From assembly GCF_963966145.1 (NCBI RefSeq), contig NC_091055.1, positions 2,046,001 to 2,110,000 of the forward strand: a DNA stretch of 64,000 nucleotides, read 5' to 3'. This document shows, piece by piece, positions 34,120 through 48,700 of this stretch (within the stretch, counting starts at the first letter, position 1; each line of letters begins with the position of its first letter). Both the position numbers and the translations under genes were made by a program. The notes below the pieces were generated by a model, which saw nothing but the letters and a program-made list of their open reading frames with translations, did no database searches and had not been told where the DNA came from. Origin of the DNA: Tenebrio molitor. Taxonomy: Eukaryota; Arthropoda; Insecta; Coleoptera; Tenebrionidae.

Positions 34120-34760
34120 CTTTACAACACGTCGTTGTAAATTTTGACTTGTGATGATTGATGAACGAATGAATATATTTAGGTTGTTTGTCGGTTTGAA
34201 AATGAAACAGAATCACATCAGCAATTCGTATTTTCAAGTGAAAAATTTATATTGCAACAGTTGATGTTGCCTTAAATAAATAAAACTCAAATTCAATATT
34301 CACATTTACTAAGCACCGGACCGTTGATTTTTATTTTTTCGCACGTAACATAACAAACTGGCTTGTTTAAATATTTTTAAAAACAATATTGTTTTAGAAA
34401 TCAGTGTTTTATTTCCCTATAAAATGAACGCGGTACGTTGGATGAAACTGTTTGGCTTTCGCAAGAAGCGCTTCTCATTGTTGTAGTTTGAAGTGTTCCG
34501 ACTTGTAAAACAGATCATTTTCTTTTTGTTTTTTCTCTCGTTTCTCGTTTCGTTTAAAATGGTCGTTTTTGCACTTTTTTATCTTTCATGCAACTACATT
34601 ATTGTCTCGGAGCAAACTGGGATTCCAATTGTCAATCAGTCAATCACTTTTTACAGTGAAGTCCTCGAATTGTTATTAGTCGAGTCAACGAAGGGTTTTA
34701 CTTCTTAATTCTCAAGTCCGATTTTGATGATTTTTTTTTTTGAATATTTGTTTTCATATA

Positions 34761-35227
34761 CAGGGTGTTTCTGAAATAAGTACATTAATTTTAACTGGTA
34801 ATAGAACTCATCAAAAGGAACAACTTTTCTCTCTGCCATTTTGGCGAAAAACGTTGCGTAGTGGCTTAAAAAAATAGGAAAATTTTCCTAAAACCGTTCA
34901 TATCTCCAAAACTAAGCTACCTAAAAACGTGAAACAACCAGATTCTTACGAAGTGGATTTTTTGCTATACGGGTAGATTTATTTGAATTTCGATTTCTGC
35001 GTTAAAACACGTTTTCTGGATGAAAATGGATGTTTTTCTCATATTAGCGCTGATCTCAATTAGCCATTGCAGTATTTAGTGGCGTAGGGTTATTTTAGTC
35101 AAAAATCTCTCCAATTTTTTTTGGAATTAAACATCGTTTTTTGGCAAAATGGTAAATAGAAAAGTTGTTCCTTTTGACGAGTTCTATTACCAGTTAAAAT
35201 TAATGTACTTATTTCTGTTACACCTTG
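34761..35227. mobile_element. 467-bp TA-flanked MITE (TACAGGGTGTTTC-type ends)
   Basis: The left end CAGGGTGTTTCTGAAATAAG and the right end CTTATTTCTGTTACACCTTG are flanked by TA. The arms match for about 100 bp (shared core AGAACTCATCAAAAGGAACA and its complement). Same family as 24278-24706 by its ends. Confidence 0.8.
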
Positions 35228-38200
35228 TATATAAACACATTTGAAAAAAAACTCATCAAGTTTTAGCGATTTTTGCGCTTCATTGACTCGACTATATCCA
35301 GGATAATAAAAAGTGAAGCAAAACACGGCGTCGTTATTTGTTGTCCAAATGATACATGACCCGACCTGATTCAAAAACACTACAGCTTTGTTCAAATAAA
35401 AAACTACGTCACAGTTTTGTTTACAAGATCAACTTTTTCTCTCCTAAATAGCATTGTGGATGAGATATTGATCTCTATTTGCAATTTATTAGCCTCCCTT
35501 CAAATAAAAGAACGGAAATACAGTTTCCACCAAAAAATTACGCAGCGTATTTGTCCCCAGAAAGCAATATTTTCTACGAAAACTAGTAATGTTGAATAGA
35601 AGCAGAGCTCGTAATGCATGGCTGTACTACTCGGTGGTCAGTTTGCACGTCCTTACAAAACAGATCCTGGTAATTTGAAATCAATATCTAAAGTAATGTC
35701 CCAAGACCAAGATATTGAAGAAAGACATTTCTGCTTCGGGGGATATCCGCCTCCCCTCCAGTTCTTCCATAACTCCACGTTTACTGTACTGAGTTCCAGA
35801 CAGAAAGCAGCGCCCTCTTTATTTCTCTTTGCGTCAGTGATATAGAAAATATTTATTAATAAACTAGAGTCGCTCGGTGAATAAATTTGCTTAAGTTGTG
35901 CAACTGATGAGCAAATTTTATGAGAGTTTTGCTGCCGGAAATTAAAAAGTAGTAAAACGCATAATTATTGGACTAAGTATGTTTTATCCAATAAATCAAG
36001 TTCGGACAGTTACTGAACTATCTAGTTAGCGTCAATTAATTTGACTATAATTAATACACATTTTGACAGTAGCTGTCAAACGTTCCGAACATCTGATTTA
36101 TGAAAATTTAGTTTCACATCGTCGATCTAAGTTGGGTTATATTTACACTCGTCCATCTCCCCGATTTTCCTTTTTCGCATCATTTTATCACACTCTCTAA
36201 TCGATCCACTTTGGAAACAATTTCGTCAAAAATAAAGCGCAAAAACGAAAGGACAACACGTTCAAAGGGGTTTAAGAATTCCTATCTGAAGAGGAATTTG
36301 TTAAATTAATAAAATATTCAACAAACAGCTCTCTAGAATTAAGCGAGTCTCGTCGAAAAAAAAAACAAATTACTTGTAGTATCATGCTCAACCGGTATTA
36401 TTCGAGGAAGTGGCGCAAATGCATTGTTGTAGAATTACATTATTAGATGACGTTTGCACAGGAGTCTGGTACCTACGTGCATATTTAACAATAAACAGGA
36501 AAACAATGCGTCCTAATTGAAACATCCGCTTTGCTGAAGGATAAGTCTTGTCGCACGCTCAAACGGTCGTCGGTCGTTTTTCGCACAAAGAAAAATAAAG
36601 AAGCTGTTAAAACATGCATCGGCATTCAGAAAAAAACTCGTGTTGGCAAAGCTGCCGTCTAGTTTTTTCACCCTTTGAAACGTCGGGGCGAGCGGTGAAA
36701 TTTGAGCGGTCACTAAAAATATCCAGAATTGTGTTGTTCAGGGTTATTTAGAGTCGTGTCAGGGATGTTGAGCATCTTGTATGATTAAACGTGTTATTTA
36801 TCGTGTAAATGGGCCGGTGGAGCAAATTCTGGCGGGGCGGGGTGACATCCTGCTCCTGAAACTAATTGAAATGGTTCCTTTGGAGGCGTCAGCAATGCAT
36901 GTGACACCAGAGCTCGCAGGTCGGCAACAGCAAACAGTAATGTCGGTTGCAGTGAATTTGCGGGTCACGTTCCCTCCGTAACGGCGGTAACCCCTGCGGC
37001 TTACTCTCAATTACGGACATATCAAGTTCTTCAGTCCCGCGCGAGCCGTGACTCCTTTCATCTGGGAGTCAATCAGACAGATGGAGTCAAAAATTTCCGA
37101 AATTCTCCGAAATCGGGTGGGGCCTGGATTTTTCACCTCTTCGAGTCGTCGGGGGCGGTTGTGCCTCCGGTTACGTGACGGACAGCGAACGGCGGCGCTC
37201 TTTGTTTTGGGTGCAATTTCTCGCCAATTCCGGGGCATATAGGAGAAAAGGCGCTTCTTCAGCAATTCGCCGATAACCCTGACGACCTTCACATTTCAAA
37301 TATCCGATCTATTGTAACGACGGAGATATATAGCACTCGGGATAAATTGATTTTTGCTCCTCCTTTACGAGAATTACCGACTTTATGTTTATAATAAAAA
37401 TTTATCGCCTCTTATCGCAGGCTACAAATTTTAAACCTGGACCGAGAGCTTTTACGCGCTTCGCTCAATTAAAAGCCATGATTAACTTTTGACACGTCGA
37501 GCTAAATTGCCTCGGCAATCACAAATATTTTCACCTATAGGAAAAATCCGCAAAGGGCGGAAATGGAATGACATATATCTACCGACACGGATTTAGATTG
37601 TATCATATTTATGCATTTCGTTCTGCTTTATCTTTGGGGAGGGGTTGAGGTTTCTCTGATAATGTTTTCGCCGAGATTCAACCTTTACCCTCGACTTCTG
37701 CTACATATACAAGTCATGAAAGATTCCTCAAGGTTGGACTAAAATATATTTAAATAGCAACTCGAAGGTGGAGATTTTTTTATTGTCGCCGTCAAAGAAA
37801 CCTTACAAAGTGGATATGTTTCAACGGGAATTTTTAAATTCTTTGCTTATTTACCAGACCGCACACGACAAAAACATTGTTTATTTTACCCGCTTTGCCA
37901 ATACACTCGACACCGATCTAATCTAAAACCAAAAAATACACACTCAGACGTCCTTCCCTCGACCTGTTACGTTTCTACGAAATTTACAGGTCCATTCCGA
38001 GTTACATTAACTCTCTCTCGGTTAATTCTGAACGATAAATAAAACACATTACGTGATATACTTTCGCCAATCTTTCCTGTTGCGGTAATGTTCACATCAG
38101 CTATATTTCATAAGAAATATACAGCTCTATCTCCACTAGACCGAATTCCCACTGAACATAAAGTCTCTTGCGTTGCATTGTGTTTTTATTTTAAAATCAT

Positions 38201-41200
38201 TATCCCCAATGCACCTTGTACAGAATATTCTTTTCCACGGGATAAAATCAATAAAACAAATATAGATACGAACATGTCTTTGTTTAGGGATAAAAGTATT
38301 TCCATATACTTCAAGTGGAAACTTGTGTCCTTAATCCAATCAACTGTAAATAAGATTGAACAGTTACATTTGAGACCGATTCGGTTGTTTCAAAAAATTT
38401 ATCGGATTGATCACCACAGATCTTTTAACAAGATAGAGGTTATTCCGCTTGGAATTCAATTTGTTGAATAGGGGTCAGCGTTGCAATCTTTTCTCTGATT
38501 ATTTTTAACATTCTACGTAGTTTCACAACCTATTTTCTTGCATTGGTAGGTGCGATAACAAAACACTGAGACATTTGGTACATTTCATTTAGTGTTTTTC
38601 CAATTATCTCCAGATGTTCAAACAATGCGAGATTAATTTTGTAAATGAAACTACGCATTTGATCAATTTTATTTTCTGTGATTTTGTTTCTTCCAGCTCG
38701 AGTTCGCTCTCTCCGAAGCATTACAAGAAAAACTCCTTGTCAATCATTATCATAAAATAATTCCTTGTTTATTTCAAATCGATCTATTTTTATATTGAAC
38801 ATCAAGTAACGATTTTTATTTGTTTTTACTGTCGACAACAGTAGATTACTATTAAATTAATAGATGGTGAAGAAAAGGTGAGGTCCGTTTCAGATGAAAT
38901 AATAGTCTGCACCGTTGTAATTTATTTTTGAGAAAACTTTCAGTTCAAAGTTTCTCGCGAGAAACCAAGTTTGAGTCAGAATTTGACAGGTGTAACATTT
39001 CTGTGCGATTCGTATGTTGGGTGTGCATTATCTATTAGAACTTGGTCTTGTACAACACAGATAAGCGGGCCCCGACACTACATTAACTCAAGCAACACAA
39101 CTAACAATTTTTTATATGTCAAAACAGTGTTGGAGTAGTTTTCTGTCAAGTTTTTAGCGAAATGTGTTGGAAGTGTATTGTTGGTTGCATACCAAACGAG
39201 AGATAGTCCCTTCCGTGATGTGTAAGTTTTGGTTTTCGAGTTTGTGTCGCATCTGGTGGTGTATTTTTTGGTCGTCTGTGTTTTCTAAATATTTCTGGCG
39301 CTAAAATAAGGAGCTTAGCGGTCTGTTGACGGTGGTTTAAATAAATGTTGTTGGAGGAATGGAGTGTTTTATTTGTAAAAACTCGTGTTTTTTGGGGGTA
39401 TTAGCGCGGTAGTGGTGCATTGTGATGGTGTTGTCGCACCGACAAGATGATAGATGGGGCGCGAGTGGAGTAATCCTTTGGTACGCTTCATCCGTATCAC
39501 AGCAGCAGAAATCGTGTCGCGAAGTCCGCGGTGAAGCGTCAACAACACTAACTGTGAAAATTGCGATCCGGAGAATAGACTTATAAATCTAAATGACTGC
39601 GCTGGCATAATGAAGCGCTTTCAAGCCGGCTCCCTACCACGAGGCGATGTTTTCATTTCCACAATTAATCATCTCCATCTCTATCGAAAATCTAGCGGAG
39701 GGCCCTCGCATTCACACTCGCTCGAACCAGTCCTGGCTAACGACATCCTTCATCCCAGCGACAATCTGGAACGTCTTCCCCCCATTTCTTATTTCCAAAG
39801 TTCACCCTTCCCTGCACTCTCCCTAATCATTTTGAGTTTCAAATTACGGCCCCGGGGAACGATCGCCCGACATGTTAATAAAACGCGCCCGATACTCCAT
39901 AAAAACGCACCTTGACCGGTGTCTCTTGTTCAAATCCTGCCGCCCCAAAATTCGTCTCGTCCGTCATTCTAGCGAATTAGAATTTTCAAAACCACTTGCA
40001 GTATTTCACCCTCGCACCCTGTTCCAATTTTCGACAAACCAGTTCCTCCACGTACGCTGTCGATACACTGTACAGAACTTAAACCAATCAAAAGCTTTCA
40101 GAATTGACCCGCTGAAAGCTTATTTGAATTTTATCGGACTGGGACAAATATATATTTTTAAACGGTACGTTTTATATAATTCACGATCACTGACACTAGG
40201 ATATTAATGTTAAATATGTAATGAATAATGTGACAAATCCAATGAATGGTGAAAATCGGACGGCTTCACGTTGGATTGCAGAGAAAAAATTAAAGCTCTG
40301 AGAACCACTTAACTTGATATTCGGTCGTCAAACGTTAAGAGTGCTTCTTAAATTAAGTTAAATTAAAATAGAATGGAAAACAATTTCTTCACTTGTAAAG
40401 TGAATCCTGACGTTTTAAGCTGTTAAAGCTCTGCATATTTATGTCGGTGCACTTTATTTAAATTGCCACAAAAAAAAACACATTTTCCATGCGAGCCTGA
40501 TATTGGAAACTGTGTCCTAAACTGTAGAGGATCAGATCACCACAATATCATACGGGTAATTCAAAACTGGAGCTTTTAGCTAGTTTTTAGTTTCCCTCCG
40601 AACGAGGGGATTCGCCTACCCAATAAAATTCCCGCAGAAAATTCTTCACGAACGTAAAAATAATTCTTAATAAAACCGAACAACAAAAGAGGTTTCGATG
40701 TTCAATAAAATGGCCACTCTGAATACTTAAAGTAATTGAATGGCTTTTTTGCCACAAAGCTTTACGGATGCTAAGTGAATAGATTCACATTCACGTGAGA
40801 AGCTATTTGTGGTATCACGCAAAAAATAAACACAATCAATTATATTATTTTTCCATTTCGGTGTCACAATAAGCATTTTGTGACACTGAAAACAGTTGCA
40901 CAACTGCACAAAGTTCAATTTAATAGCATCGTTTCTAGTGATTATTGAATATGGGGTTGGTATTGATAGTAAATGTCAGTGTTAAATGTGATGTCATTGG
41001 AATCTCAATCCATGTTTTAGATCAAAATAAACTATTAAGGGGGTAGATTAGTATTGTAACAACATTTGGGATTGGGAGACAATTTGAAATTTAATTTTCA
41101 ATGAAATAACATTGCTTCGTCAATACCAACCCAATTCTATTAAAATAAAAGTCACCAGATATTAAAAAAATTTAAATTAATGAAGCTGAAATAGAAAAAA

Positions 41201-41278
41201 TAGCAAGACATGTTGTCGAACTCGGTCCCTCTCATTCGACCATAGACTTGTGCAACTCGTATAACAATATATGTATTA
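35228..41278. other. Gene-free stretch
   Basis: No supported gene. A GC-richer patch lies at about 36780-37260 and another near 39480-39960; both have short overlapping open frames in several directions and no domain. The open frame at 38088-38471 (127 codons) has an AT-driven composition (Ile/Phe/Lys) and no motif. A weak inverted repeat lies at 36000-36090. Confidence 0.4.
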
Positions 41279-41645
41279 TAGTCTGTTTTTTAATCAAAGA
41301 ACCTGTTGATTTAGGTTTGCAATAACAAAATTTTACTAAATATAGGGAATTTAATGATATCTATTGGCTACATCTGCCAACGCTTGTCATTTTTAATGTC
41401 CTTGAAAGTATGCAAACTCGCATTTAAAATTTGAAGGTGTTATTAAAAATGCCTCGCAAGGTGAGACATTTATTAAGCTTTCAAGTTGTTTGTTATTAAC
41501 TTTATTAACATGCTGCGCTACTTATATAGTCTCAATTTTTATATTATGAAATTTTTCACCCTAGATCAAAAGTGTACAATGTTACCAGATCTATTTTGGG
41601 TGTAAATTACGATGTTGGTGGTTCTTTGATAAAAAAAACAGACTA
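41279..41645. mobile_element. 367-bp inverted-repeat element (TAGTCTGTTTTTT ends)
   Basis: The left end TAGTCTGTTTTTTAATCAAA and the right end TTTGATAAAAAAAACAGACT(A) are flanked by TA on both sides. The interior is non-coding. The end sequence recurs at 52830-53087 and, as a single end, at about 18212. Confidence 0.7.
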
Positions 41646-41651
41646 TATGTA

Positions 41652-41900
41652 CTGTCGCGAGCAAAAAATTCTGGTCGTGAATGTCATTTCAAAATTTGGT
41701 TACATTGTCACAAATTAAAATGAAAATTCCCTGCCTGATTATGTCCACGTCAACAAAGTGTCAAAAAATTATTTAATCAATGTCAATTAATGTCATACAA
41801 CGTGATGATAGGTTATGATATTTAAGACCGTTTTACAATAGAGCATTTTCCATTACGTCAAAGCATGATTTTGACGACCAGTTTTTTTTGCTCGCGACAG
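41652..41900. mobile_element. 249-bp TA-flanked MITE (CTGTCGCGAGC ends)
   Basis: The ends CTGTCGCGAGCAAAAAA(TT)CTGGTCGT and the complementary ACGACCAG(T)n GCTCGCGACAG are flanked by TA at 41650-41651 and 41901-41902. It begins a few bases after the preceding element ends. Confidence 0.75.
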
Positions 41901-42211
41901 TATCTTCTACAGCGTGATCAACAATGACTGAGTCTGTTGGCAATGAAACAATTGAAAAATATTGGTGTTTTTCTGTTTCGTAATTGGCACTGACTGGATC
42001 TTTTAACTTGACACGACATTAAAAAAAAAGGTTATGTCGGGCATGTTTATGCTATTACAAAAATGACCCTTTGATGGTAAACGTCAAATTCGCCTGTCAA
42101 CTCTGTCAAAGCTGACAACCGGAAATGCGTTTAGATTACAGTGGTACCAAAATCATTCAAATTTTCATTGTTACCAACAGATTCAGTCATTCTTGATCAC
42201 ATTGTATTATA

Positions 42212-42784
42212 CAGGATTATTCACGTAAGATGACGAGCCTGACCAGGTAATGAATGTCAAATTCTGACAGAAAAATACCTCTCTCAACACAGCATGATTT
42301 AATAACAATATAACCAAATAAAATCACAATTTAAAATACTAAATATGAACGAAAAATGCAATGACAGTTATACCAATGACAGATATACCTTTCAAACTAA
42401 TACCGTGTGAGCAACAATTACTGTTTGAGTTGGCAATAAATTCTGGTGACTTTTGGTGACTTTTATGTCATGTTCCAACGAGAAAACTATTTTATTAATA
42501 ACAGATTACAAAAACCAAGACGTTTAAATTTGAAATGTATGCCAGCTGACAATAACATCAATAAAACAAACCGAAATAGGTACAATTCACAGTCTTGAAA
42601 ATTTCATGTAAATTTTTTTATTGCCAACTGAAACAGTTATTGTTGTTCACCCGGTAGAATACCTACTAGGATTCCTGATTTAACTTTTAAACACCAAAAA
42701 ACAATGTACGAGTATGCTTTGTAAAATGTATTTTGGGTTGCATTGTTACCTGGTCAGGCTCGTCATTTTACGTGAAGAATCCTG
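42212..42784. mobile_element. 573-bp TA-flanked MITE (CAGGATT(A/C)TTCACGTAA ends)
   Basis: The left arm CAGGATTATTCACGTAAGAT, continuing GACGAGCCTGACCAGGTAA, matches the complement of the right end almost perfectly for about 40 bp. TA lies on both sides (42210-42211, 42785-42786). A second inverted-repeat element is nested inside. Confidence 0.8.
42403..42654. mobile_element. 252-bp inverted-repeat element nested in 42212-42784
   Basis: The ends read CCG(T/G)GTGA(G/A)CAACAAT(T/A)ACTGTTT(G/C)AGTTGGCAATAAA, one in each orientation. The arms are about 34 bp with few mismatches. Flanking bases TA lie on both sides (42401-42402, 42655-42656). Confidence 0.65.
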
Positions 42785-45700
42785 TATTATCGACTGTATC
42801 TTAAATACGTGCAAATTAAATTATGCAGTTATGCACAGTCACGTGAAAACCCCAATTCTACCGTGGAATTTTGATCATTAAGTCTGGAAGAAACTGGAGA
42901 GGTAAAGAATTTTTCTTTAGCACTCACCCCCGAAGTGTCCGACCGAATTTTTAAAAGAATTTCAAGTATCCGAAAAGATTGCAAATTTAACACGGTTTCT
43001 TTTCGTTGAGATATTTCAATTGGTCACAATACATTTTATGAAATATGAACGAGAAGGTAATCTCGTGTGAGTGGAAAACGACAGTAGGATGTAGGACAAA
43101 AGTGGAAATATCTATGTGAAACAATCTAGGTCTATAAATATTCAATTGCAAGTAATAATATGGTACAACTGCTTTGACAAATCATGCGAGAGAATGCAAG
43201 AGACCTGAAACATGAATATAATTTTTTCAAAAGATTAATGGTAGAACGATAAATATTAAAGAGGAAACTGTAAATGTGAGTTGTAAGTGGAGCAGAGCGT
43301 TTAAAAATATGTGTATAGGCGTCCAGCATGGGATGAAGGCGAGTCGAAAAGGGCCGAATATCAAAGTACATATTTGTAAGCAAAGGCCCTCAAACGTGGC
43401 GATAAAACGGACATTTCATCTCCATATTTTAACCGGTGACGTTTTATATCGCCAAAAATCAATGCGTACGCGGACTTAAATCTAAAAATTTCACAAGCAC
43501 TTTTATTTTATGGCCGCTCATGTTATCTTTCAATTTATAAAACTATAAGAACGTGAAATAAATTTATTATTTTATGGCTTTTCATCCAATCCATACACGA
43601 CGCGGTTCAAGAATTCCATTTCGGCCACAAAACCGCGCCAAGATAAAACAACGGCGAGCGGAAAATGTTCTTTTCGAACCATTCCAAGCGTTAATTTGTT
43701 TATGTACATTTAATCTGATTTGAGTTTCGCAGAAGGGCGGTTCGGTTTAATAAAAAATTCATGGCAATAAGTCGACTTATAAAAAAACAAACAAGAACAG
43801 CGGAGATATGTTTGGAAAGTTGAAAACCTTAATTGCCCCAACCGAGTTTTCAATTTTGTAATCACGTTACGATGTGTATTTTAAATAACTTTTTGGATTT
43901 TCTCGAGCGAACTTTCCGCCGGTTCGAACAATTATTGCGATTAATCCATGCCATTCTCTCAGAAATTTATGGATTAACGCACGTCAAAGCTCGGTTCTTT
44001 TAAATTGGAAATCATGTAGCAAGGCCTCGTACATATCTCACCGACAACGCCGTTGACGTTGACAAATTGCGCACGAATTTAGTGTTTATGTATTTTGCTC
44101 TAAATATTCCTAGCAACAATCGACATCTTATTAATGATCCATCGCTGTCGCTATTGTCGCGACGAATTTATTATTGAGCCCTGAACGAAACATCCACCCG
44201 TTCCAATTTTATAATCGTTGATAGCTTTTTTATCGCGCATATCCACGCCGAAAGCTGCAACTCTTATGTAAAATGACAGCATGAATTTAAACAACTTGAA
44301 AGAGATTTTTTACGACTACTTTTCGCAAAGTTTTTTTCATACGCACCCGTTTTTACTGTTGCTTCGCAAAATACTGTTTACGTAGGCGTCTGCTTTCGGT
44401 GTTTTTACAAAGACACTAAAACACGATGTCCCTCGTTTCGGCCGTTATAAACCGCTCAGAAATGATTAGTGTGAACGCTGAATTTTAAGCGAAGGTATTA
44501 GTTTTGTGCCCCGTAAAAAATAAAAATGATGGACGATTTTATCATCACGCCCCCGGACACGTGGAGTTTCATCAGGGAATATCTTATTTTGTGGGGACAA
44601 AATTGACAAGGGGGGTTGCATACGTTATTAACGAGGTGTCGTGCACCCCCGCAGTCGAGAAATTGGAGTAAATAGTTCGCGAATTGTCAAGAGTTGTGAG
44701 TTTTGTGTTTGCGGATCGTCGGTTGAACTACAATTTGGCGAGGGTGGAAGAGTACAAATTTATTTTGTTAACATTTCCATGTGAATTCGGCACTCATGAA
44801 TAAAAGCGAGCATTTTGCGGAGCGACGTAATAAAGTGCGGAATATTTTTTAAAGAAATATTTCCATTTCGATTGATCGATGGATCGCTATTGTAAGTCCT
44901 GCATAATACAAAATAGAGTGAAAACAAAAAGGAGAACTCCCGCCGTGCATCGGAGTTTCAAATGATATTTAGCTCGAGGGCCCAACTCTATTAGCATAAT
45001 ATATTTCAAACTATTCTGATTACGTTAGTCAAAAGAGGAAATTTCGCTTTTGGCTAGAACCGTCACCACAGATGTGCCTATTTTGCGACGGATATCTTAA
45101 ATTTTTACGAGATAATTTAATGGAGTTTTTGTAGGTCGCGATAGTCAGCCCAATTTTCGACTTCTCGTGCATTAAAGAAAATTAATGATGTTCGAATGTA
45201 TGCTATAAACTTTCAACACGTCTATTAATCATCAAACGAACCATCGACTAAAACACTTTTCAATACGCTGTGTAACGGCGAATTTTTTTTTTTTACATCA
45301 AACTTATCAGCTGGGAAGGGTTTTTATGATTAATCCGTTCGTTTAAAACATGCATTTGGCATTTACTTAACTTTTTGATTTATACAAAGGCAGTCGTATA
45401 TAATGAAGCGGGAGTCATAACACGCTTTCATCCATCATTACTCCGGAAAAAATCGAGTAACACGAGGGAATTAGCAATAACGGTCGAGATTCCTTGTCTG
45501 ATGCAGTTAAGACCGTCGCTAAACACGGCATAGATAATTGAACGATTGTCCACAAAATAAAAAGAAATTTATTTTCATTGTGCTCGCCTAATGGCCTGTT
45601 ATAACTCAACGTGCCACTATTTAGGGCTGTTCCCATCGTTCTTTATCTTGTTTTATCGAGAGCCTGGCAAATTTTCCATTTTTAAGATGAGCACAGCGAA

Positions 45701-48700
45701 ACAGACACACCGCATTTCTTCACCGAACTCTCCCAAAACAAAAAAAATCTTAATCAAAGTTTGACCGAAAGTTCGGGAGGCAAGTTCGAAGGACCAGAAT
45801 TTACTTATGTATTGTTTGAGAGACCTGACTGTGACACCAATGAGATTCTAATATTGAATAGGTCCCATTGAAAATAAAATGTTGACCCGAATTCCCCTAA
45901 TTCTCCGACGGAACTTAAATTAATTTGTGATATTTGCCTCTTGTCGAAACAATTTCTGTCTTTCTTACGCTTCCTCGGAATTGATTTCGGCGCGTTGTAT
46001 TGTTCCTGCTCCTTTGTTGTACATGTATGCTTCATCGCTCCATCGCTTTTACATTTTTCTTATTAAAATTACTCCACGTGACTCATTTGACACGCAAATG
46101 TTTCTCCATTTTTGACCAAGGGGGTGGTGAAAAATTCCAAACAATTTCATTTTTACCCTCTCGACGGCTCGTCCACGACTTGATATTAAAATTTTTCTGT
46201 CACGATCTTGCAGAATTTGGCGTGTTTTGCTGTTGTGACGCACGTTACCGAAATTTCCTCGCAATATTCACGTGATAAATAGCATCCCAGATATTTAAAG
46301 TGTGACACCTGTTCACCTTCTAGTTCATATTTTTCAAACTCTTATCACATCACCGAGACGACACAGCTTTTCTGATGATAATTTAAACATTCTGATTGTT
46401 TCCTCGCAATTGACGTCAAGGTACATAACATAATACCCATCGTGATATAATAGCTTACATAGTGTGCTAATAGATTATTATCTAATTATTCATGAATGCC
46501 ATTGTCATCTGGCACAATTGGCGGTTTTGTTTTATTGTAGACTCGGGGCTTCTCATAAGGAAATATTTATTTACAATGGAGTTTCCATTATAAATCGAAT
46601 CAGCAGAACAGGGAGCTTTTTACACAGAGATCGCATGCGAGCTTTTACGAAATGTTTAATTGAATAGTGGTGGATTACGGGAGCGATCCTGTTTAGCCAC
46701 CTGCATGGAAGCAGTGATTTTTTTTTAATTTTTGATGCTGCCATTACCGGAGCATTGCAGCGTACCCTGAGCATCGATTATCTCGATAATGGATTGACCT
46801 GTGGACGCGAAATTGATTCGAACCGGAGGTCAATCCGCAAATGACCCGACTTTTTGTACAAACGTCCACCGCTGTGTCCCTTTGACACTAATTCGCATGA
46901 TTCTTTTAGTGGTTTCGGGTGCAAGACACGTACCACTTGGAGTCGAAATGATTTTGGAAAAGATAAATGAGATGTATTGAAGTGAGTTTGCGAGAAGTCG
47001 AGATAAGTCAGTTGAGGTGGTCAGTTTTTAGTGAAGTGGTGGTCGTTTTTGTCTTGTGACCGCGTTTATCAGGGTTTGTTGCTGATTAGCGGTGATTTAT
47101 GATTGCGAGTGGAGTTTGCAACGGCCGTTCCGAGAAGTCGAAGATGTCGGCCGTTATCGGCGCATAAAGTTAATAGAGGAAGGAGATTGATTGATTTGAG
47201 GAGTGTCTCACGTCGATTTTAAAGAGGATGGAAACGAGGTCCGAAATAGTCGAGTTGTGATTTAGGCGTTGGCTGTTTAATTCATAGCTTTTGATTTTAC
47301 GAGCGGCATCCGTAGGGATTTCCGATTGACCGAACATATGATACCGTCGAAATCAAGCTGTGCGGATCCAAATCGAATATCATAATGGCGAATATCCCTG
47401 CCGTCTGATCCGATTCGACGATAAAAATATAGTTGTTGCAGCTCAGCCACGCTTTCCGACTGGTGTCCTCTCGAGCGGACGTCATCCGTAAAGGAAAACT
47501 GCCGGATCTCGGCTGTGCATGTGAGCCGTGCCCGGTGACTTGTAAAATGCAATTTATAAAACGGCATTTATAATAGCCCATTTTGCATAGTTGCCCACCT
47601 AAGGCGCGCACCCGCCCCCAATCACGTTCCGGCGAAGCCATCTCGCTCAGGGACACCCCCGCCTCAGATTCCGGCATAATACACAATCGTAATGACACCG
47701 CGGCTGCCGGCCCCCGGTCCCCGGTTGATGAGTAACGAAATTACGCCCTCACGGAATTTCCACTTGTGCCCCCGACTTCCCACCCTCAAAATTCGCGCAC
47801 CTACGCCCGCCATTAGACCCAAAATCGTTATTCGCCACTAAGGTCTGGTCGCACTTCTAATTCATAAACGCACCAACGAGAAGAGACATATTGAGGACTT
47901 GTCCCTTGTGTCGGCCACTCGAAATAGCGCAATAAAGCTTGAACAGCAGAAGTTATCGGACCCGGATTTTCCCATTAAATTCCGATTTTAATAGACATCT
48001 TGCTAAAGCTGATGAGGCGTTGGATCAGGCGCACCTAACGAGGGTAAATATACCGCCTAATCATTTACTTTCTATTAAAAAAGGTGCCAGATATTGCTGC
48101 GCATCATTTAGTAAAACATTTTCAAAACCCACCGACGCCAGATGTTTCAAAAAATAAAATACCACATTGACGAAAGAATCGTTGACGAGGATATTTATTA
48201 CCTATGACCTGAAAGCAACTTCTAAACGGATTTTTTTAATTAAACTATTGAGTGTTTAATTGAAAAGTGCATCAAGTAACCTTTCAGTTTTTCACAACAT
48301 TGTGAAGCATGTCTTAGAAGATCAATAACAAAAGTTAGGTTAGGACCACGTTAAGAAACGACATTTTTGACTAAATTTATTTGTATTACGAGTAAATTAT
48401 CAAAAGGGTTTATAATTAGAACAGGACATTCTCTGGCCACATGTTTGGCAACATAGAATACAAAACCTCTTAAGTCGCAGCGATGTTTCATCTGTAAAAT
48501 CTTAGGTTAGATGTATTTTTTTAATGTTGAAAGCATTAATTTTAATTCCACACCAAGACCACCTTGAATTCTTTGCTGTAGGTCGATCAAATTTGCAACA
48601 GATGTTTGAAAAACACAATTTTTTAGATACTTGTGAAAGCAGTTGATTTATTACAATTCCACAGAAAACGAAACTCAATCAAAAAATGACGCAAAATACA

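Noticed and set aside
36000..36090. Imperfect inverted repeat (GTTCGGAC ... GTTCCGAAC)
   Set aside because: The arms align only with gaps and no target-site duplication is visible; too weak to call.
38088..38471. 127-codon plus-strand open frame
   Set aside because: AT-driven composition, no recognisable motif, no nearby splice or poly(A) logic.
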